DNA of 64,000 nt from Limnohabitans sp. JirII-31 (GTDB lineage Bacteria; Pseudomonadota; Gammaproteobacteria; Burkholderiales; Burkholderiaceae_C). Position numbers and translations under genes: made by a program. The stretch lies in assembly GCF_002778315.1 (NCBI RefSeq), contig NZ_NESA01000001.1:62001-126000 (forward strand). The letters run 5' to 3'. Under the pieces are notes generated by a model that was not told the origin of the DNA, ran no database searches, and was given only the letters and a program-made list of their open reading frames with translations. Shown here in pieces: positions 26,357 through 35,732 of the stretch (positions are counted from its first letter, which is position 1; each line of letters starts with the position of its first letter).

Positions 26357-27895
26357 ATGAAACCGATTTGGATTGTTGACGACGACCAGTCAATTCGCTT
26401 CGTGCTTGAAAAAGCGCTACAACGCGAAAACCTGCCCACCCGCAGTTTCACCAACCCACGCGAGGTGTTGCAAGCACTCGATGCCGCAGGTGAAGATGAC
26501 GGCCCCCAAATTCTGGTCAGCGACATCCGCATGCCAGGAGGTTCGGGCTTGGATTTGCTGGGCAAAGTCAAAGAACGTTTGCCCGCACTGCCCGTGATCA
26601 TCATGACGGCGTTTTCCGATTTGGACAGCGCGGTGTCAGCCTTTCAAGGCGGTGCATTTGAGTACCTGCCCAAGCCGTTTGATTTGCCCAAAGCCGTCGA
26701 GTTGATTCGTCGCGCTGTGGACGAGAGCCAGCGTGAGCAAGCCCAAAGCGAGTTGCAAGACGCCACGCCTGAAATGTTGGGCCAAGCACCTGCCATGCAA
26801 GATGTGTTTCGTGCCATTGGCCGGTTGAGCCAAAGCAATGTGACGGTGATGATCACTGGCGAGAGCGGCAGCGGCAAAGAACTGGTGGCGCGTGCGCTGC
26901 ACAAACACTCACCGCGTGGTGATGCGGGCAGCAAAGGCCCGTTTGTCGCCATCAACACCGCCGCCATTCCGAAAGATTTGTTGGAGAGTGAGTTGTTCGG
27001 GCACGAGCGTGGTGCATTCACGGGGGCTCAAACCACCCGCCGTGGCCGCTTCGAACAAGCCGAAGGTGGCACCTTGTTCTTGGACGAAATTGGCGACATG
27101 CCCTTCGATTTGCAAACCCGTTTGTTGCGGGTCCTGAGCGATGGCAACTACTACCGCGTCGGGGGCCACAGCGCCATCAAAGCCAATGTGCGTGTCATTG
27201 CGGCCACCCACCAAGACCTGGAAAAACGTGTCAAAGACGGGGTGTTTCGCGAAGACTTGTTTCACCGTCTCAACGTGATCCGTTTGCGCTTGCCCGCTTT
27301 GCGTGAACGGCGTGAAGACATTCCGGTGCTCACGCGCCACTTTTTGCAGCAGAGCGCACAACAGTTGGGCGTCGAGCCCAAACGCATCGCCGAATCGGCG
27401 CAAGCGGTGTTGAATCAGTTTGCGTTTCCTGGCAACGTGCGTCAGTTAGAGAACATTTGTCATTGGTTGACGGTGATGGCACCAGCGCAGGTGATTGAGC
27501 CCAAGGATTTGCCCCCTGAGGTCCAACTCGATGCCCCCGGGTCTGAACCGGCTCGCAGCCCCGAGTCATCGGATGTGTTGAGTGAGCGTGCGCATGAGGC
27601 CGGATCAGCCCCCATCTCGGCACCCACTGCGCCCCACGAGTCCGCTGCAAACCCTCCTGTGGTTTTGAACTTGCCAGGTGCTGATTGGGAGCAAGGCTTA
27701 GAAGCCGAAGCCATGAGCCTCTTGGTTGCGGGGCGCACCGATGTGTGGGATGTGCTGACACGACGCTTTGAGTCGCGCTTGATTCAAACCGCCTTGGTCA
27801 ATACACGGGGTCGCCGCATCGAGGCAGCTCAAAAACTGGGTATTGGACGCAACACCATCACCCGAAAAATCCAAGAGCTGGGGTTGGACGACTGA
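26357..27895 (+). CDS. ntrC: Nitrogen regulator NtrC (sigma-54 activator)
   Basis: A 512-residue response regulator. The receiver domain has the acidic pocket D8-D9-D10 and phospho-acceptor D56. The AAA+ domain carries Walker A (G-E-S-G-S-G-K-E, about 168-175), the sigma-54-contacting G-A-F-T-G-A loop at 219-224 and Walker B (L-F-L-D-E-I-G-D). A Pro/Ser/Ala-rich linker (about 390-430) precedes a Fis-type HTH at the end (G-I-G-R-N-T-I-T-R-K-I-Q). It should act on the glnA sites upstream in this window. Confidence 0.96.
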   Translation: MKPIWIVDDDQSIRFVLEKALQRENLPTRSFTNPREVLQALDAAGEDDGPQILVSDIRMPGGSGLDLLGKVKERLPALPVIIMTAFSDLDSAVSAFQGGAFEYLPKPFDLPKAVELIRRAVDESQREQAQSELQDATPEMLGQAPAMQDVFRAIGRLSQSNVTVMITGESGSGKELVARALHKHSPRGDAGSKGPFVAINTAAIPKDLLESELFGHERGAFTGAQTTRRGRFEQAEGGTLFLDEIGDMPFDLQTRLLRVLSDGNYYRVGGHSAIKANVRVIAATHQDLEKRVKDGVFREDLFHRLNVIRLRLPALRERREDIPVLTRHFLQQSAQQLGVEPKRIAESAQAVLNQFAFPGNVRQLENICHWLTVMAPAQVIEPKDLPPEVQLDAPGSEPARSPESSDVLSERAHEAGSAPISAPTAPHESAANPPVVLNLPGADWEQGLEAEAMSLLVAGRTDVWDVLTRRFESRLIQTALVNTRGRRIEAAQKLGIGRNTITRKIQELGLDD

Positions 27896-27901
27896 CGCGA
27901 C

Positions 27902-27933
27902 AAACCGCGCGCGTATGTTGCGCGCGGTGTTTA
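27902..27933. terminator. Shared terminator hairpin between ntrC and xthA
   Basis: A nine-base perfect stem ACCGCGCGC/GCGCGCGGT (27904-27912 with 27920-27928) with a seven-base loop and short A/T tracts on both sides. It fills the 35-bp convergent gap and probably works in both directions. Confidence 0.65.
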
Positions 27934-28695
27934 GCTCAGCGTCACCACCACGGGGGCGTGGTCGCTGGGGCGTTCATTTTTTCGTGGAGCCTTGTCAATC
28001 ACGCAGGCTTGCACGGATGCTTTGAGCGCATCGCTGACCAAAATATGGTCAATGCGCAAACCCCGATTGCGGCGGAAAGCCATCTCCCGATAGTCCCACC
28101 AGCTGTACAGCTTTCCAGCCTGTTCCAACAAGCGAAATGCATCGTGTGTGCCTAAGTCAATCAACGCTTGAAAGTGCGTGCGTTCTTCCACCGTGCAGTG
28201 GATGGTGTCCTTCAGTGCCACCGGGTCCCACACATCGCGGTCATCGACAGTGATGTTGAAGTCGCCCATCAGCACCAGCTTAGGGTGTTGTGCCAGTTCG
28301 CTGCGCAACCAATCTCGCAACGCGTCTAGCCATCGCATCTTGTAGGCGAACTTCTCGGAGCCAGGGGCTTCCCCGTTGGGAAAGTAGGCCCCAATCACGC
28401 GTACGTCATTGACGGTGCCCGTGATCACGCGCGCCATGGGGTCTTCAAAACCCGGAATGTTTTTGACCACATTTGCTGCGGGTGTGCGCGACAGCAAAGC
28501 CACGCCGTTGTAGGTTTTTTGGCCCAAAAAGCTCACGTGGTAACCGGTGGCCTCGATCGCTTCGCGGGGAAACTTTTCATCAATGGTTTTGGTCTCTTGC
28601 AAGACCAGCACATCGACGGAGTTGGCTTGTAGCCAGTCGAGCACTTGGGGAAGACGAACGGTCAGCGAATTGACGTTCCAGGTGGCGAGTTGCAT
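27931..28695 (-). CDS. xthA: Exodeoxyribonuclease III
   Basis: A 254-residue member of the ExoIII/AP endonuclease family, which repairs abasic sites. It begins L-A-T-W-N-V-N-S-L and has the metal-binding glutamate in L-Q-E-T-K, the M-G-D-F-N-I segment and the terminal S-D-H-A-P-V with catalytic Asp-His. An ATG two codons upstream (28701) is an alternative start. It lies seven bases or more after a DUF4337 gene transcribed the same way. Confidence 0.94.
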   Translation of the reverse strand: MQLATWNVNSLTVRLPQVLDWLQANSVDVLVLQETKTIDEKFPREAIEATGYHVSFLGQKTYNGVALLSRTPAANVVKNIPGFEDPMARVITGTVNDVRVIGAYFPNGEAPGSEKFAYKMRWLDALRDWLRSELAQHPKLVLMGDFNITVDDRDVWDPVALKDTIHCTVEERTHFQALIDLGTHDAFRLLEQAGKLYSWWDYREMAFRRNRGLRIDHILVSDALKASVQACVIDKAPRKNERPSDHAPVVVTLS

Positions 28696-28708
28696 GGTCA
28701 TGTCAATG

Positions 28709-29284
28709 TCAAACGTGAAGGGCCGCCAACACGCCCACGCCTAAGCCCAGGGCACCCGCGCCATACATGGCAAATTGCAACCATAGTTTGCGTGTGAGCA
28801 GGGCAATAGCAGCCAAAGCAATCGCCACTTGGAGCAAGGTCGTGGCTTGGGCCCAGCGGTGGTGTTGGTGCATCTGGGTGTCCGATTGTTCATCCCACTG
28901 CAGCGACTCAGCTTCAAGCTTTTCGGCCGCCTTTTTGATATCAGCCTTTTCGGCTTTGTAGCGTTCGATTTGCTCGTTGTAGTAGTCACGCTTGGCCGCC
29001 GGGGCCAGCTCCAGCGCCAGCTCGCTCAAGTTTTGTTTGCTGCTTTTGGCCTGGTAGTAATTCCACTGGTTCGAGGCTTCGGTTTTTTTGATCGCAGCGT
29101 TGTTTTTGTTCAAGCCCGCATTGGCCTGTGTCGCACCGCCCATGTAGCCAAAGATGGCACCTACGGTGGCGATGATGGCGGTGAACATGGCGATCTTGTT
29201 GGTGAATCCATCGCCGTGGCCTTGAGCGGCGTGTTCGAGTTCGTGGTCGTGCGGGCCGTGCACATGAAATCCGTGGTCAGACAT
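28709..29284 (-). CDS. DUF4337-family membrane protein
   Basis: A 191-residue protein. A His-rich N-terminus (about residues 1-25) precedes a membrane segment (I-A-M-F-T-A-I-I-A-T-V-G-A-I), then a long charged helical region with many Lys/Ala/Glu, and two C-terminal hydrophobic segments. This is the DUF4337 architecture, with no known function. The ATG at 29284 is used because the upstream extension overlaps folA and is unlike the family. The His-rich tail might bind metal, which is speculation. Confidence 0.8.
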   Translation of the reverse strand: MSDHGFHVHGPHDHELEHAAQGHGDGFTNKIAMFTAIIATVGAIFGYMGGATQANAGLNKNNAAIKKTEASNQWNYYQAKSSKQNLSELALELAPAAKRDYYNEQIERYKAEKADIKKAAEKLEAESLQWDEQSDTQMHQHHRWAQATTLLQVAIALAAIALLTRKLWLQFAMYGAGALGLGVGVLAALHV

Positions 29285-29292
29285 GGTTGCTC

Positions 29293-29781
29293 TCAGGGTT
29301 GGCGTTGGAGGGTCACAAAGTGATAAGGCAGGCCATTGGCGGCCACGCCCGACACACGGGCTGTCTCTTGCCAATTGCTGTCAAACGTGGGGGCGAAGGC
29401 ATCGCCTTCAAAGTCGGCATCAATCTCGGTGACCACCGCGGTGTTGGCCAAAGGCATGGCTTGCGCATACACCTCGGCACCACCTATCACCCAGGCTTGC
29501 GTGTCAGGTGGGCAAAGTTCAAGTGCTTGCAGCATGCTGTGGGCCACCAGCGCGCCATCTGCGTGCCAATCTTGCTGGCGTGTCACCACGATGTTGGTGC
29601 GCCCCGGCAGCGGACGAAACTTCTGCGGCAAAGACTCCCAAGTTTTACGCCCCATGATGACGGGTTGTCCTAGCGTGGTCTGTTTGAAATGGGCCAAGTC
29701 TTCGGGCAAGTGCCAAGGCAAGGTGTTGTGGTGGCCGATCACGCCGTTTCTGGCGCGCGCAAAAATCAGGTTCAATCCCAT
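29293..29781 (-). CDS. folA: Dihydrofolate reductase
   Basis: A 162-residue DHFR reducing dihydrofolate to tetrahydrofolate with NADPH. Visible are the N-G-V-I-G loop, L-P-W-H-L-P-E-D with the active-site acid (Asp/Glu following the helix), I-M-G-R-K-T-W-E-S-L-P and the W-V-I-G-G-A-E-V-Y nucleotide motif. The ATG at 29781 gives the standard length. It is 17 bp downstream of thyA, whose product regenerates dihydrofolate, forming the classic thyA-folA pair. Confidence 0.96.
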   Translation of the reverse strand: MGLNLIFARARNGVIGHHNTLPWHLPEDLAHFKQTTLGQPVIMGRKTWESLPQKFRPLPGRTNIVVTRQQDWHADGALVAHSMLQALELCPPDTQAWVIGGAEVYAQAMPLANTAVVTEIDADFEGDAFAPTFDSNWQETARVSGVAANGLPYHFVTLQRQP

Positions 29782-29798
29782 GTGCGCATACCCAAACT

Positions 29799-30626
29799 TT
29801 AAACCGCCACCGGCGCTTTGATGGCACCGTGGCATTGGTAGTCCTGCACCTCAAAGTCTTCAAACTGGTAATCAAAGATCGTTGCGGGGCGACGCAAGAT
29901 CTTGAGCGTGGGGTAGGCAAAAGGCGTTCGGCTGAGTTGCAGTTCCACCTGTTCGTGGTGGTTGCTGTAAATGTGGCAATCGCCGCCGGTCCAGATGAAG
30001 TCACCGACCTCCAAATCACATTGCTGCGCCACCATGTGGGTGAGTAGCGCGTAGCTGGCGATGTTGAACGGCACACCCAAAAAGATATCTGCGCTGCGTT
30101 GGTACAACTGGCAGCTCAAACGGCCTCGCTCCCCGGGCGCTTGGGGTGGTGCCACGTAGAACTGAAAAAATGCATGGCAGGGCATCAACGCCATTTTGTT
30201 GAGCTCGGCCACATTCCAGGCGCTCACAATGATGCGGCGCGAATCAGGGTTGCTTTTGAGGGTCTGGATCACCTCGGAGATCTGGTCGATGTGACCACCG
30301 TCTGGTGTAGGCCAACTGCGCCACTGCACGCCGTACACCGGGCCGAGGTCGCCATCTTCGCGCGCCCACTCATCCCAAATCGAGACACCGCGTTCCTTGA
30401 GCCAGTTGTTGTTGCTTGAACCGGTTAAAAACCACAACAGCTCTTGGATGATGGAGCGCAAATGCACTTTTTTTGTGGTGACGAGTGGAAAACCTTCATT
30501 CAAATCAAAGCGCATTTGGTACCCGAAGACGCTTTTGGTGCCAGTACCCGTGCGGTCGGTTTTAGGCACGCCATGGGTGTAGACGTGCTGCATGAAATCT
30601 TCGTATTGACGGCGGATAGGGCGCAT
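29799..30626 (-). CDS. thyA: Thymidylate synthase
   Basis: A 275-residue ThyA converting dUMP to dTMP with methylene-tetrahydrofolate. The T-D-R-T-G-T-G-T segment, the catalytic cysteine in [12 protein letters not shown] and the [16 protein letters not shown] dUMP site are all present. The start ATG at 30626 precedes R-P-I-R-R-Q-Y; another in-frame ATG four codons upstream is possible. The longer open frame upstream lacks family similarity. folA follows in the same operon. Confidence 0.96.
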   Translation of the reverse strand: MRPIRRQYEDFMQHVYTHGVPKTDRTGTGTKSVFGYQMRFDLNEGFPLVTTKKVHLRSIIQELLWFLTGSSNNNWLKERGVSIWDEWAREDGDLGPVYGVQWRSWPTPDGGHIDQISEVIQTLKSNPDSRRIIVSAWNVAELNKMALMPCHAFFQFYVAPPQAPGERGRLSCQLYQRSADIFLGVPFNIASYALLTHMVAQQCDLEVGDFIWTGGDCHIYSNHHEQVELQLSRTPFAYPTLKILRRPATIFDYQFEDFEVQDYQCHGAIKAPVAV

Positions 30627-30812
30627 GACAGGAAACATTCCGGTTGAGGGCAGACACCCAAGTTTAAAGGCTGAGGCCCACGCCTGAAGGTTGAGGCACG
30701 CGCAGGATTGAATACCTAAGTGTTTCAGCAAGTCCACGGATTGACGCCATGCGTGCGCCCTGACACCATGGACAGGCTTTGCTGCTGAACAATACCGAGA
30801 ACAGATGCCAAC

Positions 30813-31751
30813 ATGACCCATCCCCAAGAGCCCGAAGACATGCAGCGTGTCTTTCAGGACTGCGACCCTGTGTATTTGCGACAGCTTCGCCAAGCTGCAG
30901 GCGTAGAGGTCACCACCTTGGCGCGCACGGCCTGTTTGTCCGTGGCCCAGGTGCGACATTTGGAAGGCGAGGGGGAAGGTTTTTTTTATTCACCCAGCAT
31001 CAAGCGCCAATCCTATAAACGTTTGTTGATGATTTTGGGGGCAGCCCCACCTACCGCGAACCCGCAAGAGGCTTTGCAAGCCGCCACGCATGGCCTAGAA
31101 CATCGGATGGCTGTAGGTGAGCAGCGCCCACCTGTTCATCAGCCTATCTCCAGCAGCGCCAGCAGCTTGGCACTCTCTCAAAGCGGCATGCGTTTCGCTA
31201 TGTGGGCGGCTTTGTTGGCACTGGGAGGGTGGGGTGTGGTGTCTGTCGCCCCAGCGCCACTGCACGCATGGTTCGAGCGCATGCACCTGGTGGCCAACCC
31301 GCCGCAACCAGCGGCTTCTCCTTCCGTGGATGAGCTTGCAGCGTTGCCCACTGCGCCTGCTTCAGAGCCAGTGCCGATGGTCAGCACATCCGCGCCGATG
31401 TCGACAGGCGCCCCCCGTGCGCTCACTGCGTTGCCTGACAGTGTCGCAAACTGTGTGCACACGTCAGAGGCATTGCCAGAGCTCGTCTCTGAACAAGCCT
31501 ACAAAGTGGGCAACTATGTGTACCTGGTCAGCGACAAGTCCATGACAGTGTGTGTGGTCGATGGTGCCCAGCAGGCCACTTGGCTGGAACTCAAGCCTGG
31601 CGAAGGCCGCAGCGTCTATGGCAAGTCACCGTGGCAGGTCACCGGCGCGCAGCTCTATCAAGCTCAGATTTATTTTCAAGGTCGTCGTTTGAACTTGCCC
31701 GAAGGCAATCCACAACGGCTGAGCCTGGTTGAAAAACCCCTCACACGTTGA
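30813..31751 (+). CDS. RodZ-like membrane protein with N-terminal helix-turn-helix
   Basis: A 312-residue protein. Residues ~18-75 resemble a Cro/C1-type HTH ([10 protein letters not shown] start). A single membrane segment lies at about 127-147, followed by a Pro/Ala/Ser-rich linker (about 160-210) and a C-terminal beta-rich domain (about 215-305) like the DUF4115 domain of RodZ. The layout matches RodZ, which links MreB to the cell wall, but no mre or ispG genes are near and sequence identity looks low. It could be an independent paralogue. It is divergent from thyA. Confidence 0.7.
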   Translation: MTHPQEPEDMQRVFQDCDPVYLRQLRQAAGVEVTTLARTACLSVAQVRHLEGEGEGFFYSPSIKRQSYKRLLMILGAAPPTANPQEALQAATHGLEHRMAVGEQRPPVHQPISSSASSLALSQSGMRFAMWAALLALGGWGVVSVAPAPLHAWFERMHLVANPPQPAASPSVDELAALPTAPASEPVPMVSTSAPMSTGAPRALTALPDSVANCVHTSEALPELVSEQAYKVGNYVYLVSDKSMTVCVVDGAQQATWLELKPGEGRSVYGKSPWQVTGAQLYQAQIYFQGRRLNLPEGNPQRLSLVEKPLTR

Positions 31752-31770
31752 CCCGTCATCCAGGCCCGTT

Positions 31771-33201
31771 TCAGTCCAGTCGCACCACACGCCCAGGGTT
31801 CAAGATGCCTTGTGGGTCGAGCGCCTGTTTGATCTGGCGCATCAGCCCCAATGCGGTGGCGTCTTTGTAGTCGGGCAGGGTGTCCACTTTCAAACCACCC
31901 ACACCGTGTTCGGCCGAGATGGAGCCACCAAAACGTTTGACCGTGTCGTACACCAGCGTGTTCACACGGTCTTCCTGGGTTCTCAAAAACTCGGCGTTGT
32001 CACTGCCTTCGGGCGCTTGCACGTTGTAGTGCAAGTTGCCGTCGCCCAGGTGGCCAAAGTTCACCAAACGCACGCCTGCAATTTCTTTCTCTAGCAAGGC
32101 ATCGGTCTGGGCCACAAACTCAGGAATGGCGGACACGGGCAGCGAAATGTCGTGTTTGATGTTCAGGCCCTCTTCGGCCTGCGCTAGCGTGATGCTATCG
32201 CGGATGTGCCACAGATTGCGGGCTTGTGACAGGCTCTCGGCCACCACCGCATCGCTCACGCAGCCGCGTTCAAAGGCCAGTTCCAGCACATGCTCAAAGC
32301 GTTCGCGTGCGTGGGCTTCAGACTCGGTGTCCGAGTTTTCCAGCAACACGCAATAGGGCGTGTCTTGCCACAGCGGCACCCGCAGTTGGGGGTAATGCTT
32401 GTCTACTAGGCTCAGGGCAAATTGGCCCATCATCTCGAACCCGGTCAAACCTGCACCCAAGTGAAGGTGAGCCAAGCCCAGCAGTTCCACCGCATGCGCC
32501 ACCGAAGGCACGGCCGCCCAAGCGGTGAGTTTGGCCGCAGGTAAGGGGTAGAGCTTCATGGTGGCGGCGGTGATGATGCCCAGCGTGCCCTCGCTGCCAA
32601 TCATCAGGTTGCGCAAGTCGTAGCCGGTGTTGTCTTTGCGCAGCCCGCTTAAGCCGTGCCAAATCTCGCCTTGCGCGCTGACCACTTCAAGCCCCAAGCA
32701 CAACTCGCGTGTGTTGCCGTAGCGCACCACCTGGGTCCCGCCCGCGTTGGTGCCCAAGTTACCACCAATGGTGCAGCTGCCTTCAGATCCCAGGCTCAAG
32801 GGGAACAAAAAGCCGGCTTGCTCCGCCGCTTGTTGCAGGTTTTGCAACACACAACCGGCTTCCACCGTGATGGCCAAATTGGCCGCATCGATGTGGCGCA
32901 CCGCGTTCATGCGCTGCAAGCTCAACAGCACCTGAGTACCGGAGTCGTCTGGGATCGATCCCACCACCAAGCCGGTGTTACCGCCTTGCGGCACGATGCT
33001 CACGCCTGCTTGGGCACAAGCCTTCACCACAGCGGCCACTTCTGCCGTGTTGCCCGGGCGCACCACGGCCAAGGCTTTGCCGCGTGTGCGTTTGCGCCAG
33101 TCTTGTTCAAAGGCAGACAAGTCGCCTTCGGTCAGCACATGGGTGTCGCCCACGGTGTGGCGCAGGGTGGTCAGCAATTCGGGCAAAGACAAAGCGGTCA
33201 T
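31771..33201 (-). CDS. FAD-linked 2-hydroxyacid dehydrogenase (GlcD/D-2-hydroxyglutarate type)
   Basis: A 476-residue flavoprotein of the vanillyl-alcohol-oxidase fold. The PCMH FAD-binding domain shows V-R-P-G-N-T-A-E-V and P-Q-G-G-N-T-G-L-V-V-G. The C-terminal FAD-oxidase domain has the metal-binding G-H-L-G-D-G-N-L-H and S-A-E-H-G-V-G-G, typical of D-lactate, glycolate (GlcD) and D-2-hydroxyglutarate dehydrogenases. Members pass electrons to quinones or ETF. GlcE/GlcF partners are absent, which favours a stand-alone D-2-hydroxyglutarate/D-lactate-type enzyme. Confidence 0.88.
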   Translation of the reverse strand: MTALSLPELLTTLRHTVGDTHVLTEGDLSAFEQDWRKRTRGKALAVVRPGNTAEVAAVVKACAQAGVSIVPQGGNTGLVVGSIPDDSGTQVLLSLQRMNAVRHIDAANLAITVEAGCVLQNLQQAAEQAGFLFPLSLGSEGSCTIGGNLGTNAGGTQVVRYGNTRELCLGLEVVSAQGEIWHGLSGLRKDNTGYDLRNLMIGSEGTLGIITAATMKLYPLPAAKLTAWAAVPSVAHAVELLGLAHLHLGAGLTGFEMMGQFALSLVDKHYPQLRVPLWQDTPYCVLLENSDTESEAHARERFEHVLELAFERGCVSDAVVAESLSQARNLWHIRDSITLAQAEEGLNIKHDISLPVSAIPEFVAQTDALLEKEIAGVRLVNFGHLGDGNLHYNVQAPEGSDNAEFLRTQEDRVNTLVYDTVKRFGGSISAEHGVGGLKVDTLPDYKDATALGLMRQIKQALDPQGILNPGRVVRLD

Positions 33202-33216
33202 GGTCAGGTCACAGAC

Positions 33217-33666
33217 TTATGGGTTGACAGGCGCAGCGGCTGGGTCGGTTAAGGCAGTTGCTTTGGCGTGTTGCAAGCGCAGGCGCACATGCAAGGCGCA
33301 GGCCACAAACAACACCACACACAGCAGCACTTCCAGCATGGCCAGGTAGTTGCTGGGGGCGCGGTCGCCACTGGCGCGCACCACGCCTTCGGTGAAGTAC
33401 AGCCACACCATCAGGCTGAGCCAGCGGTAGGTGTACATGCGGTTTTTCAACAGACCCGTGAGTGGGACGCACAAGGGCAGCACCTTCAGCGCCAGCAAGG
33501 TGCCACCTGGGCGCACCGGCGCCAGCCAGAGCTCCCAGGCCAGGCCCAGCACGATCAAGCCCAACAAACTGCCCACCGCCATCAGACGGGTGAGTTGCAC
33601 ATGGCGTGGGGTGCGCATGAGGGCCTCAGAGGAGGGCGCTTGGGAAGGTGTAGAAGAGGTGTGCAT
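33217..33666 (-). CDS. DUF2069 membrane protein
   Basis: A 149-residue protein with four predicted membrane helices (around the L-G-L-I-V-L-G-L, L-C-V-P-L-T-G-L, M-V-W-L-Y-F and L-C-V-V-L-F-V-A stretches), matching the DUF2069 family found in beta/gammaproteobacteria. No function is known. The ATG at 33666 is preferred because upstream methionines (33678, 33690) run into the divergent yihY start; with this choice 22 bp separate the genes. Confidence 0.82.
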   Translation of the reverse strand: MHTSSTPSQAPSSEALMRTPRHVQLTRLMAVGSLLGLIVLGLAWELWLAPVRPGGTLLALKVLPLCVPLTGLLKNRMYTYRWLSLMVWLYFTEGVVRASGDRAPSNYLAMLEVLLCVVLFVACALHVRLRLQHAKATALTDPAAAPVNP

Positions 33667-33688
33667 GGGCAGTGGCATGATTCGGGCC

Positions 33689-34909
33689 ATGATTGTCCCG
33701 CAACTGCATCACCTTTTTGACCGACTTCGCCGATTCCCCTGGCGCAACACTGCCCGCACACTGCGCCAGCGCTTTCGCGAAGACCGCTTGGGTCAGACCG
33801 CGGGCAGCTTGACCTTCACCACCACCATCGCCTTGGTGCCTTTGGTGACAGTGGCCTTGGCGGTGTTCACCGCTTTTCCGATCTTCAGCGACTTTCAGGT
33901 CGTGCTGCAGCGTCGTCTGGTGGAGAGTTTGGTGCCCGACAACATTTCACGTCAGGTGTTGGGTTACCTGACCCAGTTCGCCAGCAAAGCCAGCCGCTTG
34001 GGCGTGGTGGGTGTGACCGCTTTGGTCTTGTCGGCCATTGCCTTGGTGTTCACCATCGACCGCACGCTCAACGCCATTTGGCGCGTGCGCAAGCGCCGCC
34101 CACTGGCCCAGCGCATCTTGTTGTACTGGACGGCTTTGACCCTGGGGCCTTTGCTCATGGGCGCGAGCTTGGTGATGCTGACCCAACTGATTGCCGTCTC
34201 GCGTGGCCTAGCCCCTGATGTGACCAGCAGCATGCGCTGGTTCTTCAGCGGCCTGGAGTTCATGTTGCTGGCCTGGGGCGTGGGCGCGCTGTACCGCTAT
34301 GTGCCCTACACCCAGGTGCGTTGGAGCCATGCCTTGGTGGGCGGTGTTTGGGTGGCTGCGGCCACCGAGGTGGCGCGCAATGTCTTGGCCTATTACTTTG
34401 GCAAGATGCCCAGTTACTCCGTGGTCTATGGCGCTCTGGCCACCTTGCCCATCTTGTTGATCTGGATTTACTTGGCTTGGGTCATCGTGCTGGTAGGCGC
34501 GGTGTTGGTGGCCAATTTGCCCAGTTTGCTGGGCGGCATTTCACGCGATGGTCGCAGCGTGGGTTGGCGTTTTCAGCTCGCGCTGGAGGTGTTGCAGCGC
34601 TTGAATGTGGCGCGTCTCGATCCCAGCCATGGTGTGAGCCTGACCCGCTTATGCGAAGACCTGCACCTGGACCCCCTGCAACTGGAAGAGGTGTTGACCA
34701 CCCTGGTGGATCTTGATTGGATTGGCCGGCTCAGCGAGTCGGCCGACTCGGCCCACCACGCCGTCAGTGAGTCACGCTATGTGCTGCTGGCCGATCCACA
34801 TCAAACGCCGCTGACTCCGCTGATGGAGCGTTTGCTGCTGGTGCGCAGTGAAGCCGGTGAGGGCTTGTGGATGCGCTGGCAAGACCTGCGTCTCAGAGAC
34901 GTGCTGTGA
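33689..34909 (+). CDS. yihY: YihY/virulence factor BrkB family membrane protein
   Basis: A 406-residue membrane protein of the UPF0761 family. It has six hydrophobic segments between about residues 30 and 290, with the conserved D-R-T-L-N-A-I-W segment. A soluble C-terminal extension (about 290-406) includes a winged-helix-like region (L-T-R-L-C-E-D-L-H-L...). Longer relatives were once called RNase BN in error. Its 3' end overlaps the convergent hydrolase gene by 17 bp. Confidence 0.88.
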   Translation: MIVPQLHHLFDRLRRFPWRNTARTLRQRFREDRLGQTAGSLTFTTTIALVPLVTVALAVFTAFPIFSDFQVVLQRRLVESLVPDNISRQVLGYLTQFASKASRLGVVGVTALVLSAIALVFTIDRTLNAIWRVRKRRPLAQRILLYWTALTLGPLLMGASLVMLTQLIAVSRGLAPDVTSSMRWFFSGLEFMLLAWGVGALYRYVPYTQVRWSHALVGGVWVAAATEVARNVLAYYFGKMPSYSVVYGALATLPILLIWIYLAWVIVLVGAVLVANLPSLLGGISRDGRSVGWRFQLALEVLQRLNVARLDPSHGVSLTRLCEDLHLDPLQLEEVLTTLVDLDWIGRLSESADSAHHAVSESRYVLLADPHQTPLTPLMERLLLVRSEAGEGLWMRWQDLRLRDVL

Positions 34910-35732
34910 GAAAGCGCTGCAAAGCATGCAGCGTTTCTTCGGGTGACTCGGTCATTTGGTGATGGCCCATGGGCACCATCACCACCTCATGCGTCTTTCC
35001 AGCTTCGCGTGCTTGGTTCACCAAGCTTTGAGCGCCTTTGGGTGTGGTCATTTGGTCTTGGCTGCCCAACACAAACAGCACGGGGCAGGTAAGGTCGGCC
35101 ATGGCCTGCAAGCCGTTGGCATAGCTGTCGCACGCCACAAATCCGCGGTGGAACACATTGACCTTGGTGTTGCTCGCCAGCACGCGCCGGTTCAGCGCCG
35201 TGTTGGCGCCCAACACCCAAGTGCCTGGCCCTAGTGCCGAAGGCGGGGCGGCCAGCGTGGCACGCGAGAACACGTTGATCATCTCAATCGCTTTCATGGG
35301 CTCGTGAAGTGAGCTTTCCAGCAAAGCCGGCGACACCTTCATGGGAAACGCCGTGCCCACCAGGGCGATGTGGCTGATGCGGTCTTTCAAACGTCCTGCG
35401 GTCTCCAGCGCAATCAAAGACCCCCAGCTGTGGCCGACCAGGGCGGCGCGCTGCACGCCTGCGGCATCGAGCAAGGCCTCCACAAACTGCGAGGCCTCTT
35501 CCACGCTGCTGGGGGCTTCGCCGCCGCTGCGTCCATGGCCTGGCAAATCCACCGCCAGCACATTGAAGCCGTGGTGTGCCAGATAGCGGGTTTGCAAAAT
35601 CCACACGCTGTGGTCACCCAGCACCCCGTGGATGAACACCACCGTGGGTTGGCTGGCGTCAAAGGCTTTGCCGCCGGTGTAGGCGTAGGCCTCGTAGGGC
35701 TGACCGGTGGGGCCTTGGAGTGTGAATTTCAT
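34893..35732 (-). CDS. Alpha/beta hydrolase coupled to metY
   Basis: A 279-residue alpha/beta hydrolase with F-I-H-G-V-L-G-D-H oxyanion region, the nucleophile elbow G-H-S-W-G-S at about residues 107-112, a late Asp in G-S-Q-D-Q-M, and the histidine in M-G-H-H. The start ATG overlaps the metY stop (ATGA), so both are translated together. MetX is also an alpha/beta hydrolase, but the large MetX-specific features and length (about 370-400) are missing, so this is not proposed as an acetyltransferase. Confidence 0.85.
   Translation of the reverse strand: MKFTLQGPTGQPYEAYAYTGGKAFDASQPTVVFIHGVLGDHSVWILQTRYLAHHGFNVLAVDLPGHGRSGGEAPSSVEEASQFVEALLDAAGVQRAALVGHSWGSLIALETAGRLKDRISHIALVGTAFPMKVSPALLESSLHEPMKAIEMINVFSRATLAAPPSALGPGTWVLGANTALNRRVLASNTKVNVFHRGFVACDSYANGLQAMADLTCPVLFVLGSQDQMTTPKGAQSLVNQAREAGKTHEVVMVPMGHHQMTESPEETLHALQRFLTARL

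Noticed and set aside
30627-30959. N-terminal extension of thyA in the same frame
   Set aside because: The extra residues show no thymidylate synthase similarity and the frame runs into the divergent RodZ-like gene; the internal ATG gives the standard length.
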